A stretch of DNA of 64,000 nt from Tianweitania sp. UT-5YL-CI-8 (GTDB lineage: Bacteria > Pseudomonadota > Alphaproteobacteria > Rhizobiales > Rhizobiaceae): assembly GCF_030010215.1 (NCBI RefSeq), contig NZ_JASCRR010000002.1:248001-312000 (forward strand), read 5' to 3'. Below, piece after piece: positions 53,142 to 62,864 of this stretch. Each line of letters opens with the position of its first letter. Position 1 is the first letter of the stretch. Below the pieces are notes generated by a model. That model did not search any database. It saw only the letters and a list, made by a program, of their open reading frames with translations, and had not been told where the DNA came from. A program made the translations under genes and the position numbers.

Positions 53142-53852
53142 ATGACCGATTTGCCCGATGCCAGCCGCTTCAGCCATGTGACGGACTGGGTGTTCGACCT
53201 CGACAACACGCTCTATCCCCATCACACCAACCTATTTTCGCAGATCGACGTCAAGATGACGGCCTATGTCTCGGAACTGCTCAGCGTTCCGCGCGAGGAA
53301 GCGCGCGCCCTGCAGAAGGAACTCTATCTCGAATATGGCACGACGCTGAAGGGATTGATGGAGCGGCACGCCATCGATTCCGACGATTTTCTCGAAAAAG
53401 TCCATGACATCGATTATTCGTGGCTGGTGCCTGACCCGGTTCTGGGCGCGGCCATCCGGCAGCTTCCCGGCCGCAAGTTCATCTTCACCAATGGCGATCG
53501 CGGCCATGCCGAACGCACCGCGCGCCAGCTCGGCATACTCGACCATTTCGACGATATCTTCGATATCGTGGCGGCAGGCCTGACGCCCAAACCCGCGCGG
53601 GAAACCTATGACAAATTCGCCGAGTTGCACAAAATCGCCGGCCCGAATGCTGCCATGTTCGAGGATCTGGCGCGCAATCTCGCGGCGCCCAAAGCGCTTG
53701 GCATGACCACCGTGTTGATCGTGCCGCGCAATTTCGAGCCGACTTTCGCCGAAATCTGGGAGCGCGACGCCGACCGTTCGGACGATGTCGATTTCGTCAC
53801 CGACAATCTGCCCGAGTTCCTCAACAGCCTGGTAGACGCCTTCAACGCCTGA
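53142..53852 (+). CDS. Pyrimidine 5'-nucleotidase (HAD family, SDT1/PHM8-like)
   Basis: 236-aa HAD phosphatase. Motif I is VFDLDNTLYP (Asp19 nucleophile, Asp21), motif II FTNGDRGHAE, motif III lysine in LTPKPARETYD, motif IV MFEDLARNL. This FDxDNTLY variant marks the SDT1/PHM8-like pyrimidine nucleotidases, which hydrolyse UMP/CMP. It commonly lies between argB and dapD in Rhizobiales, as here. Confidence 0.88.
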   Translation: MTDLPDASRFSHVTDWVFDLDNTLYPHHTNLFSQIDVKMTAYVSELLSVPREEARALQKELYLEYGTTLKGLMERHAIDSDDFLEKVHDIDYSWLVPDPVLGAAIRQLPGRKFIFTNGDRGHAERTARQLGILDHFDDIFDIVAAGLTPKPARETYDKFAELHKIAGPNAAMFEDLARNLAAPKALGMTTVLIVPRNFEPTFAEIWERDADRSDDVDFVTDNLPEFLNSLVDAFNA

Positions 53853-53869
53853 ACGCCGTCATAACAGAA

Positions 53870-54100
53870 CTACTTGCCGCGTTTCTCCAAAGCCCGATCG
53901 ACGGCCTTGTGAAGCTCATCGCGGCGCTCGTCAGGCCCATGATCGGAACGCACATGCGGGGCGCCGTTTTCGGTCAGCGTCTCATCGAGCCGTTTTTCCA
54001 GCCGCTCGACACGCTCTTCCAAAGCACGCTGCTTTTCGTCCTTGCCTTCGGGAACCGGGCCGGGATGAAGAGGTCCCGGTGCTTTCGTGGTGCGGGTCAC
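53870..54100 (-). CDS. Small charged coiled-coil protein of unknown function
   Basis: 76 aa, very rich in Glu, Arg and Lys, with a central coiled coil (QRALEERVERLEKRLDETL, about 24-42). The start is a GTG at 54100 with a good AGGGAG site 8 nt upstream, which supports real translation. No membrane segment or known domain. It converges on the pyrimidine nucleotidase gene 17 bp away. Confidence 0.6.
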   Translation of the reverse strand: MTRTTKAPGPLHPGPVPEGKDEKQRALEERVERLEKRLDETLTENGAPHVRSDHGPDERRDELHKAVDRALEKRGK

Positions 54101-54199
54101 GGCCTGTCTCCCTGGTCGCCTCGGACAAAAGAGAACGCGCGGTGCGGTGCGACGTTCCGCTCACTCGTCAGACTGGTTTCGCCACGATGATTCGACGGC

Positions 54200-54661
54200 T
54201 CAGGCGTCGCCGAGACTGTCTTCGACAATGGACTTGACGCCCAGCGTGTCCTCGCCCCGGCTGAAGGCGATGGAGAGCCTAAAGCTCTGCGCCATGCGCA
54301 AAGCGCGCCCCATGAACAGCCTGCGCACCTCCGGCGGGCAGGTCTCGCGCAGCGTGGCGCGGAACAGTTCGAGCCAGCGCCGGAAATGCTTTTCCTCCAG
54401 GCCGGGCAACCTCAGATGCGGCGGCAGCGGGCGACCTTCATAGCGGCCGCTGCGCAGCAGGCTCGACGACCAGAAATCGCACATCTTGGCGAGATGCACC
54501 GGCCATGCTTCCGGCTTGATCGCGCCGCCGAAGACAGGCCCCAGTAACGGGTCGGCCTGGATCGCATCATAGAAGCGATGCACCACCTGGTGAATCATCG
54601 CCTCGTCAAGCGCGGGTGGAAGCGTGCCGCCATCCACCACTATCGTCGTCCTGTCGTCCAT
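54200..54661 (-). CDS. Group III truncated hemoglobin
   Basis: 153-aa globin of the TrHb3 class. Features: VVHRFYDAIQADPLLGPVF (helix B/E region), HLAKMCDFWSSSLL (helix E region) and the proximal histidine probably in EEKHFRRWLELF (about 90-101). Group III globins bind O2 or NO in the cytoplasm, with roles in NO detoxification or microaerobic growth proposed. It sits alone between a small unknown gene and the LOG-family gene. Confidence 0.87.
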   Translation of the reverse strand: MDDRTTIVVDGGTLPPALDEAMIHQVVHRFYDAIQADPLLGPVFGGAIKPEAWPVHLAKMCDFWSSSLLRSGRYEGRPLPPHLRLPGLEEKHFRRWLELFRATLRETCPPEVRRLFMGRALRMAQSFRLSIAFSRGEDTLGVKSIVEDSLGDA

Positions 54662-54734
54662 CGTTCCTGTCGTATCCGTTTACGCCCAACATAGGCGATC
54701 TGACCCGCTTCGTCGTCGCGGTCTTTGACTTCGC

Positions 54735-55574
54735 TCAAAGCGAATAGAAGCGCCGGATGATCTCCCAGGCCTCTTCGGCGGTGTCGACATAGTCGATGAT
54801 GTCCTGATCGCCAGGCGTGATCGTGCCCTGCTCGGCGAGGAAATCGAGATCCATGGCGCGCTCCCAGAACGATTTGCCGAACAGGATCACCGGCACGCGT
54901 TCCATGCGGCCGGTCTGGATCAGTGTCAGCGTTTCGAAAAACTCGTCCAAAGTTCCAAAACCGCCGGGAAACACCGCCACGGCCTTGGCGCGCATGACGA
55001 AATGCATCTTACGGATGGCGAAATAATGGAAGTTGAAGCACAGCTCCGGCGTCACATAAGGGTTCGGCGCCTGTTCATGCGGCAGCACGATGTTGAGCCC
55101 GATGGACGGCGCGCCGACGTCCTCCGCGCCACGGTTGCCCGCCTCCATCACGCCCGGCCCGCCGCCGGTGACAACGACATATTCGCTGTAGTTGGACGCA
55201 GACGAGTGTTCGGAACAGATGCGTGCGAATTTCCGCGCCTCGTCGTAATATTTGCTGTTGGCGATGAGGTTCTTGCGCTGCGTCTCGTTCTTGGCCGCCC
55301 AGGCCTCCCCGCCCGGCTCCGGCAGGCGCGCCCCGCCGAACAGCACCACCGTCGAGCGTATCCCCTGCTCGGTCAGGATCAGGTCCGGCTTCATCAGTTC
55401 AAGCTGCAGACGTACCGGCCGCAATTCGCGGCGGGTCAGGAAATCCGCATCGTCCCAGGCCAGGCGATAGCTCGGCGCCCGCGTCTGTGGCGTATCCGGC
55501 CCGCTCTTGACGCGCTCCAGATCCTCATCGGCGTGAGAGAGCGGCGTCCAGCCTGATTTTTCCATTGGGGTCAT
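54735..55574 (-). CDS. LOG-family protein (cytokinin-activating-enzyme-like, TIGR00730)
   Basis: 279 aa. The LOG hallmark PGGFGTLDEFFE (about 203-214) and the nucleotide-binding VVTGGGPGVMEAGNRGA (about 132-148) are present. Family members cleave nucleoside monophosphates to the base and ribose 5-phosphate, and some release active cytokinins; they were long misnamed lysine decarboxylases. It has an N-terminal extension of about 90 residues compared with short LOGs, as in the longer bacterial subgroup. Divergent from dapD. Confidence 0.88.
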   Translation of the reverse strand: MTPMEKSGWTPLSHADEDLERVKSGPDTPQTRAPSYRLAWDDADFLTRRELRPVRLQLELMKPDLILTEQGIRSTVVLFGGARLPEPGGEAWAAKNETQRKNLIANSKYYDEARKFARICSEHSSASNYSEYVVVTGGGPGVMEAGNRGAEDVGAPSIGLNIVLPHEQAPNPYVTPELCFNFHYFAIRKMHFVMRAKAVAVFPGGFGTLDEFFETLTLIQTGRMERVPVILFGKSFWERAMDLDFLAEQGTITPGDQDIIDYVDTAEEAWEIIRRFYSL

Positions 55575-55720
55575 TCAAACAAACTTCCAGTTTTCTCAAT
55601 TGCGTCCGGCGATGCGGGGTCATGCGATTGACCCCCGCACCACACTGACATACGGTCCGCGCGATTTTAAGACCAGCCTATCGGCGTTAACCTTAACACC
55701 TCGTAACGGAGTGTCCTCCC

Positions 55721-56575
55721 ATGTCGAAGCCCGATCTCGCCAGCCTCGAAAAGATTGTCGAGAAGGCTTTCGACGAGCGCGACGGTGTTTCGACCTCGAC
55801 GCGCGGCGAAGTGCGCGAGGCGGTGGAAACGTCTCTCGACCTGCTCGACCGCGGCACGGCCCGCGTCGCCGAGCGTGGCGAAGACGGCACCTGGACAGTC
55901 AACCAATGGCTCAAGAAGGCCGTGCTCCTATCCTTCAGGCTCAACGCCATGGAAATCGTCAAGGGCGGCCCCGGCGAATCGTCCTGGTGGGACAAGGTGC
56001 CGTCCAAGTTCGAAGGCTGGGGCGGCATGGACTTCGAACGCGCCGGCTTCCGTGCGGTGCCGAACTGCGTGGTCCGGCGCTCCGCCTATATCGCGCCCGG
56101 CGTCGTGCTGATGCCTTCCTTCGTCAATCTCGGCGCCTATGTCGATACCGGCACCATGGTCGACGCCTGGGCGACGGTCGGCTCCTGCGCCCAGATCGGT
56201 AAGAACGTGCATCTGTCGGGCGGCGTCGGCATTGGCGGCGTGCTCGAGCCGATGCAGGCCGGCCCCACCATCATCGAGGACAATTGCTTCATCGGCGCGC
56301 GCTCGGAAGTGGTCGAAGGCTGCATCGTGCGCGAAGGCGCCGTCCTCGGCATGGGCGTTTACATCGGCAAGTCGACCAAGATCGTCGACCGCGCCACCGG
56401 CGAGATCTTCTTTGGCGAGGTGCCGCCCTATTCGGTCGTGGTGGCCGGCACCATGCCCGGAAAGAACGTTCCGGGGGAGAACTGGGGCCCTAGCCTTTAT
56501 TGTGCCGTGATCGTCAAGCGCGTCGACGAGAAGACCCGGTCCAAGACCTCGATCAACGAATTGCTGAGAGACTGA
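55721..56575 (+). CDS. dapD: Tetrahydrodipicolinate N-succinyltransferase
   Basis: 284-aa left-handed beta-helix enzyme of lysine/diaminopimelate synthesis, adding succinyl from succinyl-CoA. Family blocks: [38 protein letters not shown] and [28 protein letters not shown]. The ATG at 55721 has GGAG upstream. A TTGACC-N17-TACGGT pair at 55628-55656 is a possible promoter. dapE follows after two DUF805 genes. Confidence 0.97.
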   Translation: MSKPDLASLEKIVEKAFDERDGVSTSTRGEVREAVETSLDLLDRGTARVAERGEDGTWTVNQWLKKAVLLSFRLNAMEIVKGGPGESSWWDKVPSKFEGWGGMDFERAGFRAVPNCVVRRSAYIAPGVVLMPSFVNLGAYVDTGTMVDAWATVGSCAQIGKNVHLSGGVGIGGVLEPMQAGPTIIEDNCFIGARSEVVEGCIVREGAVLGMGVYIGKSTKIVDRATGEIFFGEVPPYSVVVAGTMPGKNVPGENWGPSLYCAVIVKRVDEKTRSKTSINELLRD

Positions 56576-56645
56576 TCTTTAACCGGATTGGTCGCAACCT
56601 CTGCCTGCGTGCCGTGGAGCACGTCTGGTAGAGGAAGGGTGGGAC

Positions 56646-56999
56646 ATGGACTGGAAATATCTTCTGACGAGCTATCAGGGCCGCATCAATCGGGCCAAGT
56701 TCTGGGCGGGCGTGGGGCTGCTTGTCGCCGCCGGCATCGTCGTCAACATTCTGGACGCAGCGCTCGGGCTGCATATCGGCGAGTATCCATTCGGAATCCT
56801 CGCCATCATCGCGACGCCGTTCTATATCTACCTTGCGCTCGCCGTCTATACGAAACGCTGGCATGACCGGGACAAGTCAGGCTGGTGGTCGTTGATCGGC
56901 CTGGTCCCTGTTATCGGCGGCGTCTGGCTGATCGTTGAACTCGGCATCCTCGAAGGAACGCGAGGAGCAAATCGCTTCGGACCGGATCCTCTTGCCTGA
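56646..56999 (+). CDS. DUF805 membrane protein (first of a tandem pair)
   Basis: 117-aa inner-membrane protein: GRINRAKFWAG opens the DUF805 domain, with three to four hydrophobic segments and the conserved KRWHDRDKSGWWSLIGLVPVIG loop. Function unknown for the family. It lies between dapD and dapE, and its 3' end overlaps the second DUF805 gene by 8 nt. Confidence 0.87.
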   Translation: MDWKYLLTSYQGRINRAKFWAGVGLLVAAGIVVNILDAALGLHIGEYPFGILAIIATPFYIYLALAVYTKRWHDRDKSGWWSLIGLVPVIGGVWLIVELGILEGTRGANRFGPDPLA

Positions 57000-57357
57000 T
57001 TCATCGCTTTTTTTCTGGTTGTTCTTTGGCACATCCGGGCGTCTGGGCCGGGGCGTTTTCGCTCTCGCCTGCGCGTTGTCGTATCTGGCGCGGTTCTTCG
57101 CCGTCTACCAGGTGGTCCGTTACTCGACCGAGACGGAGCCGAGCACCGGCTGGACGACCGTATTGCTGATCACCCTGCTCGTCTCGCTCTGGGCGAACGT
57201 CGCGCTGTCGATCAAGCGGCTGCACGATCTCGGGCTTCCCGGTCTGTGGGCCATTCCGACCGTCGTTTTCGATATTCTCGCAATCATCGTGCTGGCCTTG
57301 CTGCCGGGCAATCCCGGCCCCAACCGCTATGGCGAACGCACCAACCAACCACGCTGA
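56992..57357 (+). CDS. DUF805 membrane protein (second of a tandem pair)
   Basis: About 121 aa with the same plan as its neighbour: GTSGRLGRGVFAL, hydrophobic segments, then SIKRLHDLGLPGLWAIP and PGPNRYG near the end. The start is taken as the TTG at 56992, inside the end of the first DUF805 gene with GGATC ahead; the ATG at 56935 would give a larger overlap. The two copies have diverged strongly, so the duplication is old or the pair works as a heteromer. Confidence 0.8.
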   Translation: MPDSSLFFWLFFGTSGRLGRGVFALACALSYLARFFAVYQVVRYSTETEPSTGWTTVLLITLLVSLWANVALSIKRLHDLGLPGLWAIPTVVFDILAIIVLALLPGNPGPNRYGERTNQPR

Positions 57358-57448
57358 GCGAGCGGGGCTTTTCATGCGACGAAAGAGCAGTCTGTTCAGA
57401 GGCCGCTGACCCGGTGACAGCGGCATGTCTTTGGACTATCGCTACCGG

Positions 57449-58636
57449 ATGACCTTGCCAACCAACCCCGCCGAGAACCTCGCCGCGCTCATCCGCTGCG
57501 CTTCCGTCACCCCGGAAGAAGGCGGCGCGCTGACCGCGCTGGAAGCGATGATCCGGCCCTTGGGCTTCGCCGTCGACCGACCGGTGTTTTCCGACGACGG
57601 CACGCCCGACATCGAGAATCTGTATGCCCGCCGCTCGGGCAACGGACCGCATCTGATGTTCGCAGGCCATACCGACGTGGTGCCGGTGGGCGACGAGACC
57701 GCCTGGACGCATCCGCCCTTCTCCGCCGACATCGCCAATGGCGAGATGTATGGGCGCGGCGCCGTCGACATGAAGGGCGGCATCGCCTGCTTCGTCGCCG
57801 CCGTCGCCCGGCACATCGAAAAGACCGGCGGACTGAAGGGCTCCGTTTCGCTGCTGATCACCGGTGACGAGGAAGGCCCCGCCATCAACGGCACCATCAA
57901 GCTGCTCCAATGGGCAGCCGGGCGCGGCGAAAGCTGGGACGCGGCACTGGTGGGCGAGCCGACCAATCCCGACGCTGTGGGCGACATGATCAAGATCGGC
58001 CGTCGCGGCTCTATCTCCGGCGTCGTCACCGTCCAAGGACGGCAGGGACACGCGGCCTATCCGCACTTAGCCGACAATCCCGTGCGCGGCATGATGAGCC
58101 TGTTGGACGCGCTGCTCTATCCGGTCTTCGACGAGGGCACCAAGAATTTCCAGGCGACCAATCTGGAAATCACCTCGGTGGATGTCGGCAATCCGGCGAC
58201 CAATGTCATCCCGGCCAAGGCGACCGCCGCCTTCAACATCCGCTTCAACGATACATGGACCGCTGAAACAATGCAGCAGGAAGTTCACAACCGGCTGGAT
58301 GCCGCCGCCAAACGCGGAAAATACCGGCCGGGCCGGAAGGAGCCTGTCGAGTTCGAACTGGTCTGGCGCGACCGCCCGAGCCATGTCTTCCTGACCCGCG
58401 ACGACAAGCTCGTCGGAGCGCTGTCCGCCTCCATCGGCAGCGTGACCGGCCGCCAGCCGACGTTGTCGACCTCGGGCGGGACTTCCGATGCGCGCTTCAT
58501 CAAGGACTATTGCCCGGTGGTCGAGTTCGGTCTCGTCGGCAAGACCATGCATATGGTGGACGAGCGCGTCGCGCTGTCGGATCTCGAGACGCTGACGGCG
58601 ATCTATCAGAAATTCCTGGAAGACTGGTTCGGCTGA
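57449..58636 (+). CDS. dapE: Succinyl-diaminopimelate desuccinylase
   Basis: About 395-aa zinc peptidase-like enzyme (M20) that removes succinate from N-succinyl-diaminopimelate. Metal-site motifs: [25 protein letters not shown] and [13 protein letters not shown], with a late catalytic-site His in [11 protein letters not shown]. Start at 57449 ([14 protein letters not shown]) matches family N-termini; an in-frame ATG at 57425 is possible. It completes the dapD-dapE lysine pathway pair here. Confidence 0.95.
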   Translation: MTLPTNPAENLAALIRCASVTPEEGGALTALEAMIRPLGFAVDRPVFSDDGTPDIENLYARRSGNGPHLMFAGHTDVVPVGDETAWTHPPFSADIANGEMYGRGAVDMKGGIACFVAAVARHIEKTGGLKGSVSLLITGDEEGPAINGTIKLLQWAAGRGESWDAALVGEPTNPDAVGDMIKIGRRGSISGVVTVQGRQGHAAYPHLADNPVRGMMSLLDALLYPVFDEGTKNFQATNLEITSVDVGNPATNVIPAKATAAFNIRFNDTWTAETMQQEVHNRLDAAAKRGKYRPGRKEPVEFELVWRDRPSHVFLTRDDKLVGALSASIGSVTGRQPTLSTSGGTSDARFIKDYCPVVEFGLVGKTMHMVDERVALSDLETLTAIYQKFLEDWFG

Positions 58637-58643
58637 ACGGCGC

Positions 58644-59240
58644 ATGATTTCGGGCAACGACATCCAGAGAAATCTCCACGGCGCTTGGAGGCTGATGCTC
58701 GGCAAGCGCGACGGTTTGCGTGCCTTCGACCTGAGCGCCGACGGCTTCTGGGATTCGTTCTTCGCGATCGTGCTGGCGCTGCCGGCGATGATCGTCAGCT
58801 GGATCGGCGTGACCAGCGACGTCATGCTGGGACCAGTGGAGATGAGCGGCTTCGGGCTGCTGCTTCGGCTGGCAGTCGTCGACCTGTCGGCCTGGGTGCT
58901 GCCGCTCGTGGTGCTGATCGCGGTCGCGCCGAAACTCGGCCTCGGCAATCGCGTGGTGCCCTATGTCATCGCCACCAATTGGGGTTCCGTCATCCTGTCA
59001 TGGATGATGATGCCGGCGTCCCTGGTGCGATTGCTGCTGCCGGATGCGACCGATCTCGCGACACTCCTGTCCTTCCTGCTCTTCCTGCTCGCCATGGCGC
59101 TGAACTGGCGGCTGACCAACCATTCCATCGGCAAGGGGCCGGCGGTCGCCACCGCCGTGTTTGTCGGCATGTTCGCCCTGTCGCTGATGATGCTGTTTTC
59201 GCTTCAGTCGCTGCTGGGCATCTCGGCCCCCGCCGCATAA
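58644..59240 (+). CDS. Conserved membrane protein of unknown function (Yip1-like)
   Basis: 198 aa with about five hydrophobic segments (for example [11 protein letters not shown] region, [30 protein letters not shown]). It begins 7 bp after the dapE stop, so it is probably cotranscribed. I recognise it only as a rhizobial conserved membrane protein found next to dapE. Its last 37 bp overlap the 3' end of the convergent truA gene. Confidence 0.75.
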   Translation: MISGNDIQRNLHGAWRLMLGKRDGLRAFDLSADGFWDSFFAIVLALPAMIVSWIGVTSDVMLGPVEMSGFGLLLRLAVVDLSAWVLPLVVLIAVAPKLGLGNRVVPYVIATNWGSVILSWMMMPASLVRLLLPDATDLATLLSFLLFLLAMALNWRLTNHSIGKGPAVATAVFVGMFALSLMMLFSLQSLLGISAPAA

Positions 59241-59977
59241 TCCACGCCGGTCAGGAACAACCCGTCGGGCGGCGCCACCTGGCCGCAAGCCGCACGGTCG
59301 CGTGCATCCAGCGCTTTGCGCATGTCAGCCGGCGCCCAACCGCCCTCGCCGACCCGCTTGAGGCTGCCGACCATCGACCGCACCTGATTGTGCAGGAAAG
59401 ACCGCGCCGAAGACCGGATTTCGATGATGTCGCCGCTGCGGCTCACGTCCAGCCGCTCGAGCGTGCGGATCGGGCTGTTCGCCTGGCACTGGGTCGAGCG
59501 GAAGGTGGTGAAGTCATGCCTGCCAAGGATGAGTTGGGCGGCCGCCTGCATGGCATCGGTGTCGAGCCGCTTGGGCACCCACCAGATCTTTCCTTTTTCC
59601 AGCGCCGCCGGCGCCCGGCGGTTGAGAATGCGATAAAGATAGTGCCGGCCGGTGGCCGAAAACCGGGCGTCGAAACCGTCGCCTACGCGACGCGCGGCGA
59701 CAATGGATACTGTCTCGCCAGCCATTTGCAGATGGGCGTTGATAGCATCCCGCACCTTATCGTCCGTCCACGCGCGGCTGAGATCGGCATGCGCGACCTG
59801 GCCGGTGGCATGCACGCCGGCATCGGTGCGGCCTGCACCGCGCAGCGAAATCGCATCGCCGCTGAACTTGAAGATCGCCTGCTCTATCGCTGCCTGGATC
59901 GAATGGTTGTCGGCCTGCCGCTGCCAGCCGGCATAGCCACAGCCGTCATATTCGATATCGAGACGAAAACGCGGCAT
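59204..59977 (-). CDS. truA: tRNA pseudouridine(38-40) synthase TruA
   Basis: 257-aa enzyme that makes pseudouridine at positions 38-40 of the tRNA anticodon arm. The catalytic Asp is in [17 protein letters not shown] (about 50), and [13 protein letters not shown] and [13 protein letters not shown] follow. The ATG at 59977 overlaps the stop of the GNAT gene (TGATG), so they are coupled. Last gene of the def-vapBC-fmt-GNAT-truA run. Confidence 0.96.
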   Translation of the reverse strand: MPRFRLDIEYDGCGYAGWQRQADNHSIQAAIEQAIFKFSGDAISLRGAGRTDAGVHATGQVAHADLSRAWTDDKVRDAINAHLQMAGETVSIVAARRVGDGFDARFSATGRHYLYRILNRRAPAALEKGKIWWVPKRLDTDAMQAAAQLILGRHDFTTFRSTQCQANSPIRTLERLDVSRSGDIIEIRSSARSFLHNQVRSMVGSLKRVGEGGWAPADMRKALDARDRAACGQVAPPDGLFLTGVDYAAGAEMPSSD

Positions 59978-60483
59978 CAGCCAAGCTCCGCAAACGCCGC
60001 CGCATAGATCAGCTGGCCCGCCGTCGGCGCTGTGGATCCCCAGGCCAGAGCCTGCAGCGCCTCGCCCTGATAGTCGCTGTCGAAACCGGCGGCGCGTTCG
60101 TGGCTGTAGCCGAAGCGGCCGTAATAGGCGGGATCTCCGAGCACCACCGACAGCGTTTCTCCGGCCAGCCGCAAAAGGCGGTGCCCGTCCTCGATCAGGG
60201 CGCCGCCCACACCCTGGCATTGGTGATCGGGATCGACGGCCAGCGGCGCAAGCGCCACAGCGGAGGTGCCGCGATTTTTTGTCTCCACGAGAAGCCTGGA
60301 GAAGAGGATGTGGCCGACGATCCCACTGCCTTTGACGGCCACGAGTTCAAGCACCTCGTCCCCATTGCCGACTATGCGCTCGACCAGATCCGCCTCGTCG
60401 TTTCTGCCAAAGGCGCGGATCTCGACCGCACGGATCGCCTGCCGGTCAACCTCCGTTGCTTCGCGAATGAGCAGGCCGTTCAT
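59977..60483 (-). CDS. GNAT-family N-acetyltransferase
   Basis: 168 aa. The acetyl-CoA loop is in [24 protein letters not shown] (about 79-102), and [21 protein letters not shown] is typical of the YhbS-like group. Substrate unknown. It overlaps fmt by 4 nt upstream and truA by 1 nt downstream, so it is firmly part of the operon; this position between fmt and truA is seen in related genomes as I recall. Confidence 0.88.
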   Translation of the reverse strand: MNGLLIREATEVDRQAIRAVEIRAFGRNDEADLVERIVGNGDEVLELVAVKGSGIVGHILFSRLLVETKNRGTSAVALAPLAVDPDHQCQGVGGALIEDGHRLLRLAGETLSVVLGDPAYYGRFGYSHERAAGFDSDYQGEALQALAWGSTAPTAGQLIYAAAFAELG

Positions 60484-61415
60484 AGCAATCTGTCTCCGGC
60501 CGTCAGCTTGGCACCGCGCAGGAACTCGCTTGCCGGCACGGCCTTGCCGCCGGCCCGCTGCACCTCGACCAGCCGCAAGGCACCCTCGCCGCAGGCGACC
60601 GTCAGCGCATCGTCCAGCAGAGTGCCGGCTTGCCCCCCGCCTTCCGCCAGCGTCGACCGCAGCAGCTTCAGCCGTTCAGGCTTGCCGCCGGCGTCGAACT
60701 CGCACCAGGCGCCGGGAAAGGGCGACAGGCCCCGGATGGTGTTGTGCACGTCGCCGGCAGGCCGGGTCCAGTCGATGCGGCTTTCCGCCTTGTCGATCTT
60801 CCTGGCGTAGAGCACGCCGTCTTCGGATTGCGGCCTCAGCGGCAGGTCGCCGCGTTCCAGCCTTGCGAGTGCGTCGACCATAAGCGCAGCACCGACAGGC
60901 ATCAGCCGGTCATGCAGTTCGGCGGCGGTCATGTCGGGGCCGATCTCGACCGTGCGCGTCAGCGCGACCGGACCGGTATCGAGCCCGACATCCATCTTCA
61001 TCACCATCATGCCCGTCTCGGCGTCTCCGGCCATGATGGCGCGCTGGATGGGGGCCGCACCACGCCAGCGCGGCAACAGCGACGCATGGCCGTTGTAGCA
61101 ACCCAGCCTGGTGCCTTCGAGGATGGCCCTGGGCAGCAAAAGCCCATAGGCGACCACGACAGCGACATCCGCATCAAGCGCGCGAAACGCCGCCTGTTCG
61201 CCCTCGCCCTTGAGCGACAGCGGCGAGCGGACCTGCAAACCAAGATGCTCCGCCTCGCGCTGGACCGGCGATGGCGTCAGTTCCAGCCCGCGCCGCCCGG
61301 CGGCGCGCGGCGGCTGGGTGTAGACCGCCACGACCTCATGACCCGCGTCGACAATGGCGCGCAGCGTCGCCACGGAGAAATCCGGCGTTCCCATGAAGAT
61401 GACGCGCAGGGGCAT
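60480..61415 (-). CDS. fmt: Methionyl-tRNA formyltransferase
   Basis: 311-aa enzyme that formylates initiator Met-tRNA with 10-formyl-THF. N-terminal Rossmann-like domain starts [16 protein letters not shown]. The catalytic motif is [21 protein letters not shown] (Asn and His), with Asp in [12 protein letters not shown]. The C-terminal OB-like domain follows. It normally directly follows def; here a vapBC pair separates them by about 780 bp. Confidence 0.96.
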   Translation of the reverse strand: MPLRVIFMGTPDFSVATLRAIVDAGHEVVAVYTQPPRAAGRRGLELTPSPVQREAEHLGLQVRSPLSLKGEGEQAAFRALDADVAVVVAYGLLLPRAILEGTRLGCYNGHASLLPRWRGAAPIQRAIMAGDAETGMMVMKMDVGLDTGPVALTRTVEIGPDMTAAELHDRLMPVGAALMVDALARLERGDLPLRPQSEDGVLYARKIDKAESRIDWTRPAGDVHNTIRGLSPFPGAWCEFDAGGKPERLKLLRSTLAEGGGQAGTLLDDALTVACGEGALRLVEVQRAGGKAVPASEFLRGAKLTAGDRLL

Positions 61416-61454
61416 GGTCTTTGGTATCCGTTATCGCCGGCCGCGATGCCGGGC

Positions 61455-61877
61455 TCAGAGATGCGCTTCAAACGGGTTTACGAGCTTCAGGTCAAGCCCG
61501 TCGAAGTCGCGGAGGTTGCGCGTGGCCAATACGGCCCCATGCGCGATGCAGATCGCCGCGATCATGGCGTCGATCAAAGCCATAGGCCGTCCGAACCGTT
61601 CGCGTTGGGCGACGATATCGCCGAAATGCTTCGCAGCCAGAAAATCGAATACAAGGATTCGGTCGGCATAGGCTGCGGCGACACGTTCGAAGCTCTTCGC
61701 ATAGCGCGCACTCCCGTCTCTCAAAAAGACTCGCCGCGCACCGGCCCACATTTCGGCCATTCCTGGCGCGGTCAAAAAAAGCGAAGTTTTGGCTTGAGCG
61801 TTCAACCATGCGAGCACTGTGGCATTCGGCGATGGCTTGGTCGGCTCCGAAATGATGTTGGTGTCGAGGACGATCAT
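61455..61877 (-). CDS. vapC: VapC-type PIN-domain toxin
   Basis: 140-aa ribonuclease toxin (FitB/VapC subgroup). Acidic metal-binding residues: Asp in MIVLDTNIISE at the start, Glu in MAEMWAGARR (about 42), and Asp in PMALIDAMIAAIC and ATRNLRDFDGL near the C-terminus, so the active site looks complete. Its ATG overlaps the end of vapB by 4 nt. Same strand as def and fmt; ends 39 bp before fmt. Confidence 0.92.
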   Translation of the reverse strand: MIVLDTNIISEPTKPSPNATVLAWLNAQAKTSLFLTAPGMAEMWAGARRVFLRDGSARYAKSFERVAAAYADRILVFDFLAAKHFGDIVAQRERFGRPMALIDAMIAAICIAHGAVLATRNLRDFDGLDLKLVNPFEAHL

Positions 61878-62164
61878 TCGAACTCGGGCACTGGACGGCC
61901 AATGTCGTTCCGGCGCATTGCCTCAAGTTCCTTTTGAAAAGCCTCCGCTTCGTCATCGTTCACGAAAACGCCGGCAAAAATGGCTCTCAATTGGTCGCCG
62001 GCCGGCAGCCTGTCACTGTCCTCGGCGGCCTTGCCGGCAGCCGCTACGCCGGTGCGAAGCGCTTCTCGCGCCGCCTCGGACAAGGATTGGCCCTTGCGAC
62101 GCGCCAAGGCCGCGATATCGGCCCGCAAGGCCTCGGGAATGTTTCTGATCAGCAGGTCGCCCAT
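61874..62164 (-). CDS. vapB: VapB-type antitoxin (FitA-like ribbon-helix-helix)
   Basis: 96 aa. The N-terminus MGDLLIRNIPEALRADIAALARRKGQSLSEAAREAL is a ribbon-helix-helix DNA-binding domain of the FitA type; the C-terminal tail should wrap VapC. The ATG at 62164 has a textbook GGAGG 5 nt upstream. A perfect 19-bp palindrome lies 15 bp upstream of that and should be its own operator. Confidence 0.9.
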   Translation of the reverse strand: MGDLLIRNIPEALRADIAALARRKGQSLSEAAREALRTGVAAAGKAAEDSDRLPAGDQLRAIFAGVFVNDDEAEAFQKELEAMRRNDIGRPVPEFE

Positions 62165-62179
62165 ATCAGCCTCCACCGG

Positions 62180-62198
62180 TTGATATCAATGATATCAA
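62180..62198. promoter_or_regulatory. 19-bp perfect palindrome, probable VapB operator
   Basis: TTGATATCA-A-TGATATCAA, 9-bp arms around a single base, 15 bp upstream of the vapB start codon and 33 bp after the def stop. The near-perfect symmetry suits binding by a ribbon-helix-helix dimer or tetramer. Being AT-rich in a GC-rich genome it may also include promoter sequence. Confidence 0.75.
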
Positions 62199-62231
62199 AT
62201 CGCGCACCCCCCGGCAAATATCCAGAAACGA

Positions 62232-62762
62232 TCAGCCGACCACTCGGCCCGACGGCTTGTCGCGCGCCAGTTTCTTGAATTTGCGCAGGACGATGTCGCG
62301 CTTGAGCCGGGAGATGTGGTCGATGAACAAGACGCCGTCGAGATGGTCGATCTCGTGCTGCAGGCAGGTCGCCATCAACCCTTCCGCATTGATCTCCTGC
62401 GGCTTGCCGTCGCGGTCGAGATAGGTGACGCGGACTGAGGCCGGACGCTCGACCTCGGCATAATAATCCGGGATCGACAGACACCCTTCCTCATAAACCG
62501 AACGCTCCTCAGTGCTCTGCACGATCTCGGGATTGATGAAAACCTGCGGCTCCGGCGTCTCGCCTTCCTTGGCAAGGTCGATCACCAGCATGCGGATCGG
62601 CTCGCCCACCTGGATCGCCGCGAGCCCGATGCCCGGCGCATCGTACATCGTCTCCAGCATATCGCTGGCAAATGTGCGCACGCGCTCGTCGACGCGCTCA
62701 ACGGGCTTGGAAACCTGGCGCAGCAAAGGGTCGGGCAGGATGATGAGAGGCTTGATCGTCAT
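62232..62762 (-). CDS. def: Peptide deformylase
   Basis: 176-aa Fe/Zn enzyme removing the formyl group from nascent proteins. The three motifs are intact: [10 protein letters not shown] (about 45-54), EEGCLSIP (Cys ligand, about 92), and [14 protein letters not shown] (two His ligands and Glu, about 133-146). The ATG at 62762 with AGGTGA upstream is preferred over an in-frame GTG three codons earlier. First gene of the def-vapBC-fmt-GNAT-truA run; divergent from rmuC. Confidence 0.96.
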   Translation of the reverse strand: MTIKPLIILPDPLLRQVSKPVERVDERVRTFASDMLETMYDAPGIGLAAIQVGEPIRMLVIDLAKEGETPEPQVFINPEIVQSTEERSVYEEGCLSIPDYYAEVERPASVRVTYLDRDGKPQEINAEGLMATCLQHEIDHLDGVLFIDHISRLKRDIVLRKFKKLARDKPSGRVVG

Positions 62763-62830
62763 GGGCTTCACCTAATTCGTCACCGTTTGATCGTCAACCG
62801 TCGACGCATGCTAATGTTCGTGGTTTGTTC

Positions 62831-62858
62831 TTGATTTCCAGCCTGAATTTGTTATACT
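62831..62858 (+). promoter_or_regulatory. Sigma70-like promoter of rmuC
   Basis: TTGATT (62831-62836), 16-bp spacer, TATACT (62853-62858). The -10 ends only 6 bp before the rmuC ATG, so the transcript would have little or no leader. Confidence 0.6.
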
Positions 62859-62864
62859 GAGGCG

